A stretch of 64,000 bases of DNA from CAYUET01 sp964443875. GTDB lineage: Bacteria; Auribacterota; JAFGBW01. The DNA lies in assembly GCA_964443875.1 (NCBI GenBank), contig CAYUET010000008.1:42691-106690 (forward strand), written 5' to 3'. The notes beneath the pieces are model-generated. The model ran no database searches. It was not told where the DNA came from and saw nothing but the letters and a program-made list of their open reading frames with translations. The position numbers and the translations under genes were made by a program. Positions 8,473-17,782 of the stretch are shown here, piece after piece (the first letter of the stretch is position 1; each line of letters starts with the position of its first letter).

Positions 8473-9553
8473 GAAGCCTTTCCATTCCGCGCTTCAGCTC
8501 TGATTCAGTATTGGCAAAAGAAAGCCTGAAATGAGTATTTTTCATGGAAAATACCGATCCCGGGATGATCAGAACCTCCTTTTCAAGAGCCTTGTCAACC
8601 AATTGATCCCCGTTAAGATGAGGGTGCCGCATAAAAAAGTAAAAAGCGCCTTCAGGTTTAACGATTTCATAGTCATCTTTAAGCGAATTATAGACATAAT
8701 CCCTTTTCTGGCGATAAAGTTTCATCTGGGCATCATTTGAAAATTGATCTATGGCATCCAGGCAGGCATATTGGGCAAAAGAGGGGGCGCAGACAAACGT
8801 ATACTGCTGAACACGGATCATGGCGTCAATGATTTCCTTCGGACCTGCGGCATACCCCACACGCCATCCGGGCATTCCTGAGCTTTTTGAAAAACCTCCG
8901 AGGGTAAGGGTTCTTTCATAAAGCGGGGCAAAAACAGAATGCAGACCGTCATAATCGAAATAATCATAAATATCATCCGCAATCACCCAGATCCCTGTGT
9001 CTTTCAAAACCCCGGCAATCTGTTCCAGGCGTTCCCTGGAAAGCACTCTTCCTGTCGGATTTCCGGGGCTGTTCAGAAAAAGAAGCTTGGTTTTAGGTGT
9101 GATCAGGGCCTTAAGTTTTTGCGGATCCATCAGAAAATCCGGATAGATATCCAGGGGCACCACTATACCCCCGAACATTTTTGACACTTCATTGTACATC
9201 ATAAAAGCCGGATCAGGAATAATCACCTCATCCCCCGGGTCAATCAGGGACATAATCGCAAGCAGAAGACCTCCGGATACCCCCGAGGTAATCAGAAGAT
9301 CCTCTGCCATAACCGATTTGGCCGCAAGATGTTTTTTAAGTTTTTCACGGAGTTCCGGGATTCCTGCAGAAAGGGTGTATTTATTTTTCCCGGAACGAAT
9401 GGAAGCAATCGCAGATTCCTTGATGCATTCAGGGACATCAAAATCAGGCTGTCCGATGGAGAGGTTGACAGGATTCTTCATTTTCGCCGCCAGATCAAAA
9501 ACCTTCCGGATGCCTGAAACATTCAGCTGTGAAACTCGTTTTGAGATGACCAT
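8459..9553 (-). CDS. Class I/II pyridoxal-phosphate aminotransferase (aspartate aminotransferase-like)
   Basis: Fold-type I PLP enzyme of 364 residues. Seen in the sequence are NLSIGQPDFDVP near the N-terminus, NSPGNPTGRV, the IADDIYDYF segment contacting PLP, and the catalytic lysine in GGFSKSSGMPGWRVGY at about residue 220. The family transfers amino groups between amino acids and 2-oxo acids; the exact substrate cannot be told. I chose the ATG at 9553 because a purine-rich AGGGGGAA lies upstream and the family sequence begins MVISKR. An in-frame start 35 codons further up would add an unusual hydrophobic tail. It is divergent from the chemotaxis operon. Confidence 0.88.
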   Translation of the reverse strand: MVISKRVSQLNVSGIRKVFDLAAKMKNPVNLSIGQPDFDVPECIKESAIASIRSGKNKYTLSAGIPELREKLKKHLAAKSVMAEDLLITSGVSGGLLLAIMSLIDPGDEVIIPDPAFMMYNEVSKMFGGIVVPLDIYPDFLMDPQKLKALITPKTKLLFLNSPGNPTGRVLSRERLEQIAGVLKDTGIWVIADDIYDYFDYDGLHSVFAPLYERTLTLGGFSKSSGMPGWRVGYAAGPKEIIDAMIRVQQYTFVCAPSFAQYACLDAIDQFSNDAQMKLYRQKRDYVYNSLKDDYEIVKPEGAFYFFMRHPHLNGDQLVDKALEKEVLIIPGSVFSMKNTHFRLSFANTESELKRGMERLLDIK

Positions 9554-9568
9554 TCTGTGATTTCCCCC

Positions 9569-9597
9569 TTGCATTTTTTTTATATAAAATCTATAAG
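9569..9597 (+). promoter_or_regulatory. Possible promoter of the chemosensory operon
   Basis: TTGCAT at 9569-9574 is separated by 17 nt from TATAAG at 9592-9597, about 70 nt before the first cheW. No flagellar sigma-28 or sigma-54 consensus is visible. The AT-rich context makes this tentative. Confidence 0.35.
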
Positions 9598-9669
9598 TTG
9601 CATAATAAAAGGACTTGTAAACAAAGAGTAATAGTAAGGTAAAAGACAAATCTTTCAATAAAAAAAACT

Positions 9670-10242
9670 ATGGCGTCAGAAAAATCATTTGCTCATTCAA
9701 AAAGGGAAGAGATTCACAGGCTGGTGGACGCGGTCTTTCCTGAAATTGACGAGACCCAGGTCGAAGACGGACAGGAATTTTTCAGAGAAGCTGAAATTCT
9801 CGAGGAAACAACACAATTCGTCAATTTTCAGATCGGCACGGAATTTTATGCGGTTGACATCAGCTATGTCCTTGAAATCATCAAAGTCCCCAAAATCAGT
9901 TTTCTTCCTTCTTCCGGGCCGAACATCACCGGACTCATCAATGTCCGCGGCAACATCATTCCGGTCATTAACACACATAAACTCTTCAGCGGCACCCCTT
10001 CTTTAAATCATGAACGATCAAACATCCTGATTATTTCTGTCGATAAAAGCAGCATGGGTTTTCTGGTGGATTCCGTTTCCCATGTCATTGAACTTCGAAA
10101 AGACGATATCGACCAGCCCATGGTCACTCTCGACATAGAAAAAACAGCGTATATTCTCGGCGAGGCGAATATTGATGGACAACTCGTGGCAATTTTAGAT
10201 ATTTGTAAACTTGTAAAAAATGAAATTTTCATAGCCCATTAA
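9670..10242 (+). CDS. cheW: CheW-like chemotaxis coupling protein (first copy)
   Basis: Adaptor linking chemoreceptors to the CheA kinase in the membrane-associated array. The 190-residue protein has an acidic N-terminal extension of about 50 residues before the CheW fold. That fold begins at TQFVNFQIGTEFYAVDISYV and includes GLINVRGNIIPVI and LVDSVSHVIEL. Canonical CheW proteins lack such an extension. No clear Shine-Dalgarno precedes the ATG. It is the first gene of the operon, and a second cheW follows cheB, so the two may serve different receptors or form array rings together. Confidence 0.9.
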   Translation: MASEKSFAHSKREEIHRLVDAVFPEIDETQVEDGQEFFREAEILEETTQFVNFQIGTEFYAVDISYVLEIIKVPKISFLPSSGPNITGLINVRGNIIPVINTHKLFSGTPSLNHERSNILIISVDKSSMGFLVDSVSHVIELRKDDIDQPMVTLDIEKTAYILGEANIDGQLVAILDICKLVKNEIFIAH

Positions 10243-10266
10243 CAAATGCAGAGGGAGAATTTTTCA

Positions 10267-12141
10267 ATGGTTAATACCAAAGGTATGGGAATTACACTAA
10301 AAATTATATCCGCAACCACGGGGATAATTTTTATTGGATTATTGTTTGTAGGGGCTACTCTCACAGGAAGTCTCTCTCAGATCGGACGGGTCTTTGACGA
10401 TAATTTCAGGGAAATTGAAACCGTCATCAATAAAAGTTTTGAAGATATCGGGTTTAACGCAAAATCCGATCTCGAAAACTACTTTAAAAATTTTATTAAA
10501 AAAATCGGAAATACCCTTGTCAAAAATCTGGCCAATGCCTCGGAATACTGGCTGCTCGTCAAAGACAATGCCAAGCTTCTCGCCATTTGCGAATCTGTCA
10601 TGGAAGATGAAAACGTTGCCTATGTGGTGATTGAGGATTCCAGTAAAACAACAATGGCCATGCGCAGCATCTCCGAACTTTACAATCCCCGGTTCGGCAG
10701 CTGGCCCGAACATAACCTGGCCTGCGACACAGATGCGCCTACCCAGGGGATTGAATGCAATCTGGGGAATGGGAAAAATGTTCTGGAATTTGCCTCCCCT
10801 ATTTATACAATGACAGCCTCTCAGCTTTCTTCCTCGGAAGAAGAAAGTCTGATCGGAGAAATGATCGCCATGGAAAACTCCTCCGGCAGCAAAACGACCA
10901 AAGAAAAAATCGGATTTGTCCGTGTGGGGCTTCATTATGAAGTTTTGAATAAACAGGTTTCAACCAGCCAGGAAAAAATGGATAAGCTCTTTATAAATGC
11001 AAAAAATGAGCTTGTCAAACTCTCCAACCAGTCGAAAGAATCCTCGGAAAAGAAAATCCGTCATGCCCGCACCTCTTTTTTCGGATTAGGAATTGTTCTG
11101 GTATTCGCGATCATCCTTATCATGTATTTCATGATCAAACAGATCCTGACTCCTCTCGGCTACCTGGTGGATGTGACCAAAAGAATCGCCAAGGGGGATT
11201 TGAACGTTAAAATCGAAGTTCGTTCCAATGATGAAGTGGGGGAACTGGCGGAGTCCTTCAATAAGATGATTGAAACCTTAAAAAAACTTCTTCTTAAAAT
11301 ACGTGAGGGAAGCCTGCAGATCACCTCTGCTTCCCACCAGATAAGGGCTTCTGCCGACGAACAGGCAACAGGCGCAGCCGAGCAGTCCTCCTCCGTTGCA
11401 GAAACAACAACAACCGTGGAAGAACTGGCCAACACCGCCTCCCAGATTGCCGACAACACAAGATCCGTGGTCATGGTTGCTGAAAGCAGCAATAAAAAAG
11501 CCAGGGAAGGGGAGCAGCTCATGAGCGATGCCCTTCACGGAATTGAAGAAGCCAAGGATAAGGTTGAAACGGTTGCTAAAAAAATTCTGGCCCTCGGTGA
11601 AAAATCGCAGTCCATCGGGAATATCACCAAAATCATTGATTCCATTTCCGATCAGACCAACCTTCTGGCCCTCAACGCGGCCATTGAAGCGGCAAGAGCC
11701 GGTGAAGCGGGCCGCGGATTTGCGGTTGTGGCCGCTGAAGTCCGAAAGCTGGCCGAGCGCTCAAGTGAAGCCACCGAGGAAATCCGGCAGCTCATCACGG
11801 AGATCCAGACGGAAACCAACACGACGATCATGTCGACCGAGGAAGGAACAAAAGGGGTGGAGCGCGCCTCCGGAATGGTTAAAAAAGCTTCCTTTGCCAT
11901 CAAGGAAATCACCAGCATGATTCAGAACACCAACACGGCGGCCAAAGAAATTTCCCTGGGGACCCAGCAGCAGCAGACCGCTTCCGAGCAGGTGGTAAAA
12001 TCCATGGAAAATATCAATGAAGTGACCAAACAATTTGTATCCATCACCAAGCAGTCCGCAGCCTCGGCGAACGAGCTGGCGGATCTGGCAAATGTATTGA
12101 AATCCGCGGTGGATGAATTCACCCTGGAAGAAGAAAGATAA
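10267..12141 (+). CDS. Methyl-accepting chemotaxis protein with periplasmic sensor
   Basis: Transmembrane chemoreceptor of 624 residues. TM1 lies near residues 10-30. A periplasmic sensor of about 240 residues follows, with a GFVRVGLHYEVLNKQV element typical of Cache-type sensors. TM2 is at about 270-292, HAMP at 293-345, and a coiled-coil signalling domain carries the conserved hairpin tip (DQTNLLALNAAIEAARAGE, about residues 462-480). The start at 10267 is preferred because AGGGAG lies 9 nt upstream; an ATG seven codons earlier lacks a ribosome site. No C-terminal CheR-tethering pentapeptide is present. The ligand is unknown. Confidence 0.93.
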   Translation: MVNTKGMGITLKIISATTGIIFIGLLFVGATLTGSLSQIGRVFDDNFREIETVINKSFEDIGFNAKSDLENYFKNFIKKIGNTLVKNLANASEYWLLVKDNAKLLAICESVMEDENVAYVVIEDSSKTTMAMRSISELYNPRFGSWPEHNLACDTDAPTQGIECNLGNGKNVLEFASPIYTMTASQLSSSEEESLIGEMIAMENSSGSKTTKEKIGFVRVGLHYEVLNKQVSTSQEKMDKLFINAKNELVKLSNQSKESSEKKIRHARTSFFGLGIVLVFAIILIMYFMIKQILTPLGYLVDVTKRIAKGDLNVKIEVRSNDEVGELAESFNKMIETLKKLLLKIREGSLQITSASHQIRASADEQATGAAEQSSSVAETTTTVEELANTASQIADNTRSVVMVAESSNKKAREGEQLMSDALHGIEEAKDKVETVAKKILALGEKSQSIGNITKIIDSISDQTNLLALNAAIEAARAGEAGRGFAVVAAEVRKLAERSSEATEEIRQLITEIQTETNTTIMSTEEGTKGVERASGMVKKASFAIKEITSMIQNTNTAAKEISLGTQQQQTASEQVVKSMENINEVTKQFVSITKQSAASANELADLANVLKSAVDEFTLEEER

Positions 12142-12143
12142 TC

Positions 12144-14609
12144 ATGACCTTCGACCGATCCGAATTCTTATCGACCTTTAATGATGAGGCCCGGGACCAT
12201 CTTCAGAAGCTGAACCAGGGGCTTCTTGCCCTTGAGAAAGACCCGGGGAATGCCGAAATTATCGAAGAGATGTTCCGTTCGGGACATACCCTCAAGGGGG
12301 CTGCCCGCATGATGGGCTTTGAAGAAATCAAAGAGGTGTCCCATTGCATCGAAGACGTTTTCGGGGCCATCCACAACAAAAAGATCACCCTGGATGCCGA
12401 GCTGACAACCCTCCTTTTCAGGGGACTCGATACCATCACCTCTGTTCTTGATGAAGTGGTGCAATCCAAAGCTGTGACTGTACCATGGAAAGAAATCGTC
12501 GATCACCTTCACAAAACCCTGGAGGATTATCTCTCGGGGCAAAAAAAAAAAAATAAAAAGAATCCGGAATCAAAATCCAAATCACAGGGGATTCCCGCCT
12601 CTCAGAAAATATCCCCGCCTGAAAATCCCCGTATCGAAGAAGAGCTGAGTTTTTCAGATGTAAAAAAGGAACTGGAAGAAAAAGGGCTCCTCCATGTTCC
12701 TCTCGGGGACTACACGGAAAAAGCGGAAGGGAAAACCCCAGACTCTCCCAAATCCCAGTCTTCCCAATCGTATCACGAAGCTCCCCATGAATCGGATTCT
12801 TCCCACAAACCCCAAAAGACAAGCGCCTCGGAACTGGAAGAGTTCATCAAAGTTCCCATCAATAAGATCAACAAACTCCTGAACCTGGTCGGGGAAATGG
12901 TGATCAATAAGATCAACTCCAATGAAAAAGTCAATTCAACGCGCCGCTTTTCAAGATTCACAAGGCAGTCCCAGAAAAAATTCCAGGATCTTTACCAGAT
13001 GATCATCAATAACCATACAATTGAACAGCTCCCCAATTTCAATGAAATCAAACTTTATTTTCATGATATCAATACCGATCTCATAAAACTCAGAGACGAC
13101 AGCACCGTTCTTTTTGATGAAATCGCCCTCGAAGTTTCCCAGCTTGACCCGATCATCGACGAACTGCAGCTCCGGATGAAACAGATCCGGATGCTTCCTG
13201 TGGGAAACCTCTTTGAGACCATGCCAAGGCTGGTGCGGGATATTGCCGTCGCGCAAAATAAACAGATTGAGCTTAAAATTTCCGGGGAAGAAACCGAAGT
13301 GGACAAAAAAGTCCTGGAATCCATCAAAGCATCCCTCATTCATCTGTTAAGAAATTCCGTTGATCACGGAATTGAACTTCCCCAGGAACGTTTTGTCTCA
13401 GGAAAAGGGGCCAAGGGAACGATCTGTCTGCGTTCCTACCATAAGGGCGGAAACGTGGTCATTGAAATCGAAGATGACGGCCGCGGGATCAATGTTCAAA
13501 AAATCAAGGAAATCGCCTTGCGCAGAGGGCTCACCTCTGTCAACGAAGTGGCCACGATGGCGGACAGTGAAATCATGTCCTTTATCTTTTACCCGGGGTT
13601 TTCCACAGCCCCTATCATTACGGATATTTCCGGAAGAGGGGTGGGGCTGGATGTCGTGAAGACTGATATTGAAGCCCTTAAAGGATCTGTACTGATTCAA
13701 TCCGAGCTGGGCAAGGGGACGAAATTCATCCTCCAGCTCCCCCTTACGGTGGCGATCATTCAGTCTCTTCTTGTACGCAGTGAAAATGAAATTTTTGCCA
13801 TTCCGCTTCTTTCCGTTGAAGAATCCATCTGTATTGATAAGAAAGATATTTTCTCCATTGAAAACCGTTCCGCCATACGCCTCCGGAATCGCACCATCTC
13901 CGTGGTACGGCTTAAAGATATTGTCCAGGTTCCTCCAGCCCCTTATAAATCTTCGGCCAATGATATAAACAAAACCTTCATTGTCATCCTCAATTCCATG
14001 GAAAAGCTTCTCGGCATTGAAGTGGATGAGATCATGGGAGAACAGGAGGTTTTCATTAAAAGTCTTGATGAGCATCTGGGAAAACTTAAAAATATCAGCG
14101 GTGCGACTATTCTTGGAAACGGACAGGTGATTATCATTCTGGATATTCTGGATATTTTTGAATCCTCCAAAAATATGAATTTTTCGGCAATGTCCGACCC
14201 CCTCTCCCTGTCCGGTCCGCGTAAGGAAAATGTAATGGTTGCAAAAAAGCGGATCCTCATCGTTGAAGATTCCATGACCACCCGCGAACTTGAAAAATCC
14301 ATTCTTCAATCTCACGGGTATGAAGTGGATACCTGTGTTGACGGCTTAAACGCTTTAAATCACCTCCAGAACCACCGCTACGATCTTATTGTCAGCGATG
14401 TCGAAATGCCAAGAATGGACGGTTTTGAACTGTGCCGTTCCGTCAAACAGATCACTGAACATCATGAAACCCCCTTCATCATTGTCTCCTCTCTTGACCG
14501 GGAGGAGGATAAACGTAAAGGGATTGAAGTCGGAGCCCAGGCCTATATCATCAAAAACGCCTTTGATCAGTCCTCTCTGGTAGACACCATCAGACGCCTG
14601 ATCGGGTAG
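12144..14609 (+). CDS. cheA: Chemotaxis histidine kinase CheA with fused C-terminal receiver domain
   Basis: Hybrid kinase of 821 residues. P1/Hpt is at 1-110 with the phosphorylated histidine H48 (SGHTLKGAARMMGF), followed by a charged linker to about 230 and a P3 dimerisation helix pair. The HATPase domain has its N box near 397-405 (LLRNSVDHGIELP) and G boxes near 441 (EDDGRGI) and 496 (GRGVGLDVV). A CheW-like P5 spans 540-680 and a REC domain 700-821, with the phospho-acceptor aspartate near 751 (SDVEMPRMDGFE). There is no separate cheY nearby, so the fused receiver may be a phosphate sink or the output. A run of 13 A at 12541-12553 lies just after P1. The gene begins 2 nt after the receptor stop. 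Confidence 0.95.
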   Translation: MTFDRSEFLSTFNDEARDHLQKLNQGLLALEKDPGNAEIIEEMFRSGHTLKGAARMMGFEEIKEVSHCIEDVFGAIHNKKITLDAELTTLLFRGLDTITSVLDEVVQSKAVTVPWKEIVDHLHKTLEDYLSGQKKKNKKNPESKSKSQGIPASQKISPPENPRIEEELSFSDVKKELEEKGLLHVPLGDYTEKAEGKTPDSPKSQSSQSYHEAPHESDSSHKPQKTSASELEEFIKVPINKINKLLNLVGEMVINKINSNEKVNSTRRFSRFTRQSQKKFQDLYQMIINNHTIEQLPNFNEIKLYFHDINTDLIKLRDDSTVLFDEIALEVSQLDPIIDELQLRMKQIRMLPVGNLFETMPRLVRDIAVAQNKQIELKISGEETEVDKKVLESIKASLIHLLRNSVDHGIELPQERFVSGKGAKGTICLRSYHKGGNVVIEIEDDGRGINVQKIKEIALRRGLTSVNEVATMADSEIMSFIFYPGFSTAPIITDISGRGVGLDVVKTDIEALKGSVLIQSELGKGTKFILQLPLTVAIIQSLLVRSENEIFAIPLLSVEESICIDKKDIFSIENRSAIRLRNRTISVVRLKDIVQVPPAPYKSSANDINKTFIVILNSMEKLLGIEVDEIMGEQEVFIKSLDEHLGKLKNISGATILGNGQVIIILDILDIFESSKNMNFSAMSDPLSLSGPRKENVMVAKKRILIVEDSMTTRELEKSILQSHGYEVDTCVDGLNALNHLQNHRYDLIVSDVEMPRMDGFELCRSVKQITEHHETPFIIVSSLDREEDKRKGIEVGAQAYIIKNAFDQSSLVDTIRRLIG

Positions 14610-14622
14610 GGGATAACACCTT

Positions 14623-15657
14623 ATGATTCGAGTGCTTATAGTTGAAGATTCCCCCGTAATCGCACACATCCTTTGTGCAATTCTCAGCAGCGCTTCCGAT
14701 ATTGAAGTCATAGGAATAGCAAGAAACGGAGAGCAGGCTGTAAAAATGACCGAGGAGCTCAGGCCCGGCCTGATCACCATGGATATCAATCTTCCCAAAA
14801 TGAACGGCTATGAAGCGACCAAAAAAATCATGGCCTATCATCCCACCCCTATCTTAGTGGTGACCTCCAACAGTTATGTCTCTGAAACAAAGCTGGCTTT
14901 TAACGCCATCTATTACGGCGCTCTGGATATGCTTGAAAAAGGAGATCTGACGGACAAGGAAAAACAGGCGGAATTTTCTGAAGAGTTTATTAAAAAAGTC
15001 AGACTGCTCTCCAGCATCCGGGTGATCCACCATCCCATGGGGCGTTTGGAGCATCCCCAGACAGCGAAAAAAGCCCCCTCATTAGACAAAACTCTTCTTA
15101 AAACCTTCATCGTGGGGATTGCCGCGTCAACCGGAGGACCCCAGATCGTGCACATGATTCTCAAAAAGCTGCCTGCCCGTTTTAATTTTGCGGTGATGCT
15201 TGTTCAGCATATTGGTCCTGATTTCACGGAAGGTTTTGCGGAATGGCTGGAGTACGGTACAAAAAAAAGAGTCAAAATCGCATATTCAGGCGAAGAGCCC
15301 ATGCCCGGAACCGTTTACATCTCCCCCAGCCACCACCATATGACCCTCTCCAGAGAAGGCCTTATCCTTTTAAATACCCAGCCCCCTTACAAGGGGCACA
15401 GACCCTCCGCCAACCTTCTTTTCAGTTCTCTTGCAGAACATGCCCCCCATAAATCCATCGGCGTCATTCTTTCAGGAATGGGGGCCGACGGTCTGGACGG
15501 CCTTAAGGAAATGAATAAAAAGAACGCCGCGATCATTGCCCAGGATGAAGCCTCCTGCGTTGTCTTCGGAATGCCCAAGGTCTGCATTGACGAAGGCATC
15601 GTAACGGCTGTTCTTCCTGCGGATAAAATTGCCGATGAAATCATGAAATACATTTAG
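14623..15657 (+). CDS. cheB: Chemotaxis response regulator protein-glutamate methylesterase CheB
   Basis: Removes methyl groups from receptor glutamates (and deamidates glutamines) for adaptation. The 344-residue protein has an N-terminal receiver with E8-D9 and the phosphorylated D54 (ITMDINLPKMNG), a linker, and the C-terminal esterase domain. The catalytic triad is visible: Ser in GIAASTGGPQ near residue 167, His in VQHIG near 193 and Asp in SGMGADGLDG near 289. A GGGGATA ribosome site follows the cheA stop. Together with cheR it completes the adaptation pair of this operon. Confidence 0.95.
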   Translation: MIRVLIVEDSPVIAHILCAILSSASDIEVIGIARNGEQAVKMTEELRPGLITMDINLPKMNGYEATKKIMAYHPTPILVVTSNSYVSETKLAFNAIYYGALDMLEKGDLTDKEKQAEFSEEFIKKVRLLSSIRVIHHPMGRLEHPQTAKKAPSLDKTLLKTFIVGIAASTGGPQIVHMILKKLPARFNFAVMLVQHIGPDFTEGFAEWLEYGTKKRVKIAYSGEEPMPGTVYISPSHHHMTLSREGLILLNTQPPYKGHRPSANLLFSSLAEHAPHKSIGVILSGMGADGLDGLKEMNKKNAAIIAQDEASCVVFGMPKVCIDEGIVTAVLPADKIADEIMKYI

Positions 15658-15665
15658 GAGAAACC

Positions 15666-16139
15666 ATGGAGAAAAACTCTCATGACCGATTAGTTCAAAT
15701 GGTTGTTTTTGAAATCAACGGGAAAGAATACGGCATTCCGGTTCATGCCTCAAAAGAAGTCATCCGGCTGGCTGAAATCGTTGAAATTCCAAATACGCCG
15801 GCCTTTATTGCCGGCGTCATCAATCTCCGGGGCAATATTATCTGCGTGATTGATCTCCGGAAGCAGTTTCGTTTCAATGCACGCAACAACGACGATACCC
15901 GGATCATCATCGTCCGGATCCAGAAAATGGTCGTCGGACTCATCGTTGACAAAGTGCATGAAGTGATTAAAGTGGCTAAATCACACATTGATCCCGTTCC
16001 CCCGATTTTAAATATTCAGATTCCCAACAACTGTCTGGTCGGAATTGCCAAAGTGGAGGATAGAATTATCACTCTCTTAAATCTTGAAAACATCCTTTCC
16101 AATGAGCAGCTTAAAGAATTAACCCAGAAACAGATATGA
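15666..16139 (+). CDS. cheW: CheW-like chemotaxis coupling protein (second copy)
   Basis: The 157-residue protein consists almost entirely of one CheW domain: MVVFEINGKEYGIPVHASKE, then GVINLRGNIICVIDLRKQF and VDKVHEVIKV. Unlike the first copy it lacks a long N-terminal extension, so it is the canonical form. The AGGAG ribosome site overlaps the cheB stop region, implying tight co-expression with cheB and cheR. Confidence 0.93.
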   Translation: MEKNSHDRLVQMVVFEINGKEYGIPVHASKEVIRLAEIVEIPNTPAFIAGVINLRGNIICVIDLRKQFRFNARNNDDTRIIIVRIQKMVVGLIVDKVHEVIKVAKSHIDPVPPILNIQIPNNCLVGIAKVEDRIITLLNLENILSNEQLKELTQKQI

Positions 16140-16147
16140 ACACCCCG

Positions 16148-16170
16148 CCTCTTTTTTTTAAAACGAGAGG
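16148..16170 (+). promoter_or_regulatory. Possible hairpin partly covering the cheR ribosome-binding site
   Basis: CCTCT (16148-16152) can pair with AGAGG (16166-16170), the first part of the purine-rich cheR Shine-Dalgarno GAGGAGAG. The short stem is weak, but it sits exactly in the 43-nt gap between cheW and cheR and could tune cheR translation. Seen by eye only. Confidence 0.25.
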
Positions 16171-16182
16171 AGAGAAAAGGAC

Positions 16183-17745
16183 ATGAAAGCACAGCTGGTC
16201 AGTCTTCAGAAATTCAAAACCGATTATTTCAAAAAATATCAGGATCTTCTGATCCGGGAATCCGGTTTTTTCTTTGCTGAAAACCGGATGGAAGTTTTCA
16301 GATCCATCCTCCTTCAGTTTATTTCCAAAAGCCCCTATGACACCTTTGAAGACTTTTTAAACTACCTCGCCAACACAAGTCCCGGAAAACTGCTTCTGCA
16401 GCAGATGATGGATGAAATCACCATCGGAGAAACCTTTTTTTTCAGGAATGTTCCCCAGCTTGACACCTTCAGGGAATATGTGATCCCCGAACTCATTAAA
16501 ACCAAGCGTTCCTCCGGGATCTCAACCATCAAAATCTGGAGTGCCGGGTGCTCAAGCGGTGAAGAAGTCTACACCAATGCCATGATTCTTCTTGAGAATC
16601 TTCCCAACCCCGCCACCTGGCAGATTCATATTCTGGGAACAGATATCAACCGTAAATTTTTAAAAATAGCCGAAGAGGGCGTCTATAAAGGCCCACGCCC
16701 TCAAAAACACGTGAATCAGGCTCTGCTTCAAAAATACTTCACCTATTCGGACGGAGAGTACCGGGTTAAAAGCGAACTTAAAAACATTGTCCACTTCGCC
16801 CATCACAACCTGATTCAAAGCCCCTATGACCTCTATGAAATGGTGGATACCGATGTTATTTTCTGCCGGAATGTGACCATTTATTTTAATACAGAAACCA
16901 CACGTATGATTATCAACAAATTTCATGAATGTTTAAGAGATAAAGGATTTCTTTTCCTTGGACATTCTGAAACCCTCTGGAAAATCTGCGATAAATTCAA
17001 AGTGCATGATTTTCCCAAAGGATTCATCTATCAGAAAGATCTCTACCACCGCGACAGGAATTCTGAAAGCGGCACCACGCATGCGGCTATTCCTGAAATC
17101 AACCTGGGGCTCATGCACCAGATCAAAGATTCCGGGCGCATGAACAAAACCCCTTTTCCACTCGAATCCAGGCCGGTCTCCTCGCTCACCCCGTCATTTT
17201 CGCCGGATGATGAAATCGATTCAGACACACTTGAAAATCTCATGAAAATCGACACGCAATATAATGAAGGCTGCATTCTTTTTGAAAACAAGGAATTCGA
17301 CGCCGCCGTCAAATGCTTTGACCAGATCATCGCGCTGGACCCCAGTTATCTGATTGCCTATTTTGCAAAAGCCACCATTCAGAGCAACCAGGGAAAATAT
17401 CACGAAGCGCTTCAAACCTTTCAGCACCTCATCAATGTGGACAATCTTTTCCTGGAGGCCTACTATCTTCAAAGCGTTCTCTATATCAAGCTTCAGGATC
17501 TGCCCAGGGCGATTACAACCCTTCAGAAAGTCATCTACATTGACCCCGATCATGCCTTAAGTTATTTTAATCTGGCAACTCTCTATAATGACTGCGGAAA
17601 ACTCAGTCAATCCAGGATTGCCTGGACCAATTTAAAACGGGTTTGCCAGCTCCATATCAAAACAGATCTTGTTCCCCTTTCCGACAATCTGACCTATGAA
17701 ACTTTGGAAAGCCTGGCGGACCGGATGCTTTCAGAATCCAGATAA
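16183..17745 (+). CDS. cheR: Chemotaxis protein methyltransferase CheR with C-terminal TPR domain
   Basis: Methylates receptor glutamates using S-adenosylmethionine. The 520-residue protein has the all-helical N-terminal CheR domain (EITIGETFFFRN), then a class I methyltransferase core with IWSAGCSSGEEVYT near residue 120, and NVTIYFN and FLGHSETLW. A proline/serine linker at about 290-350 leads to TPR repeats (about 355-480). CheR-TPR fusions are known, for example in FrzF/WspC-like proteins, where the TPR mediates protein contacts. Since the receptor has no tethering pentapeptide, the TPR may localise the enzyme instead. It is the last gene of the chemosensory operon. Confidence 0.94.
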   Translation: MKAQLVSLQKFKTDYFKKYQDLLIRESGFFFAENRMEVFRSILLQFISKSPYDTFEDFLNYLANTSPGKLLLQQMMDEITIGETFFFRNVPQLDTFREYVIPELIKTKRSSGISTIKIWSAGCSSGEEVYTNAMILLENLPNPATWQIHILGTDINRKFLKIAEEGVYKGPRPQKHVNQALLQKYFTYSDGEYRVKSELKNIVHFAHHNLIQSPYDLYEMVDTDVIFCRNVTIYFNTETTRMIINKFHECLRDKGFLFLGHSETLWKICDKFKVHDFPKGFIYQKDLYHRDRNSESGTTHAAIPEINLGLMHQIKDSGRMNKTPFPLESRPVSSLTPSFSPDDEIDSDTLENLMKIDTQYNEGCILFENKEFDAAVKCFDQIIALDPSYLIAYFAKATIQSNQGKYHEALQTFQHLINVDNLFLEAYYLQSVLYIKLQDLPRAITTLQKVIYIDPDHALSYFNLATLYNDCGKLSQSRIAWTNLKRVCQLHIKTDLVPLSDNLTYETLESLADRMLSESR

Positions 17746-17782
17746 AGAGGGGCTGCATTCCGGACTGGCTGAAAAATGCGGG

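Noticed and set aside
13398..14315. Long minus-strand frame (305 codons) opposite cheA
   Set aside because: Composition mirrors the real cheA reading frame; the sense product has complete kinase motifs while the antisense product has none.
17746..17782. Terminator between cheR and the convergent phosphotransferase gene
   Set aside because: Only a weak GCATT/AATGC pairing without a T run is visible; not enough to call.
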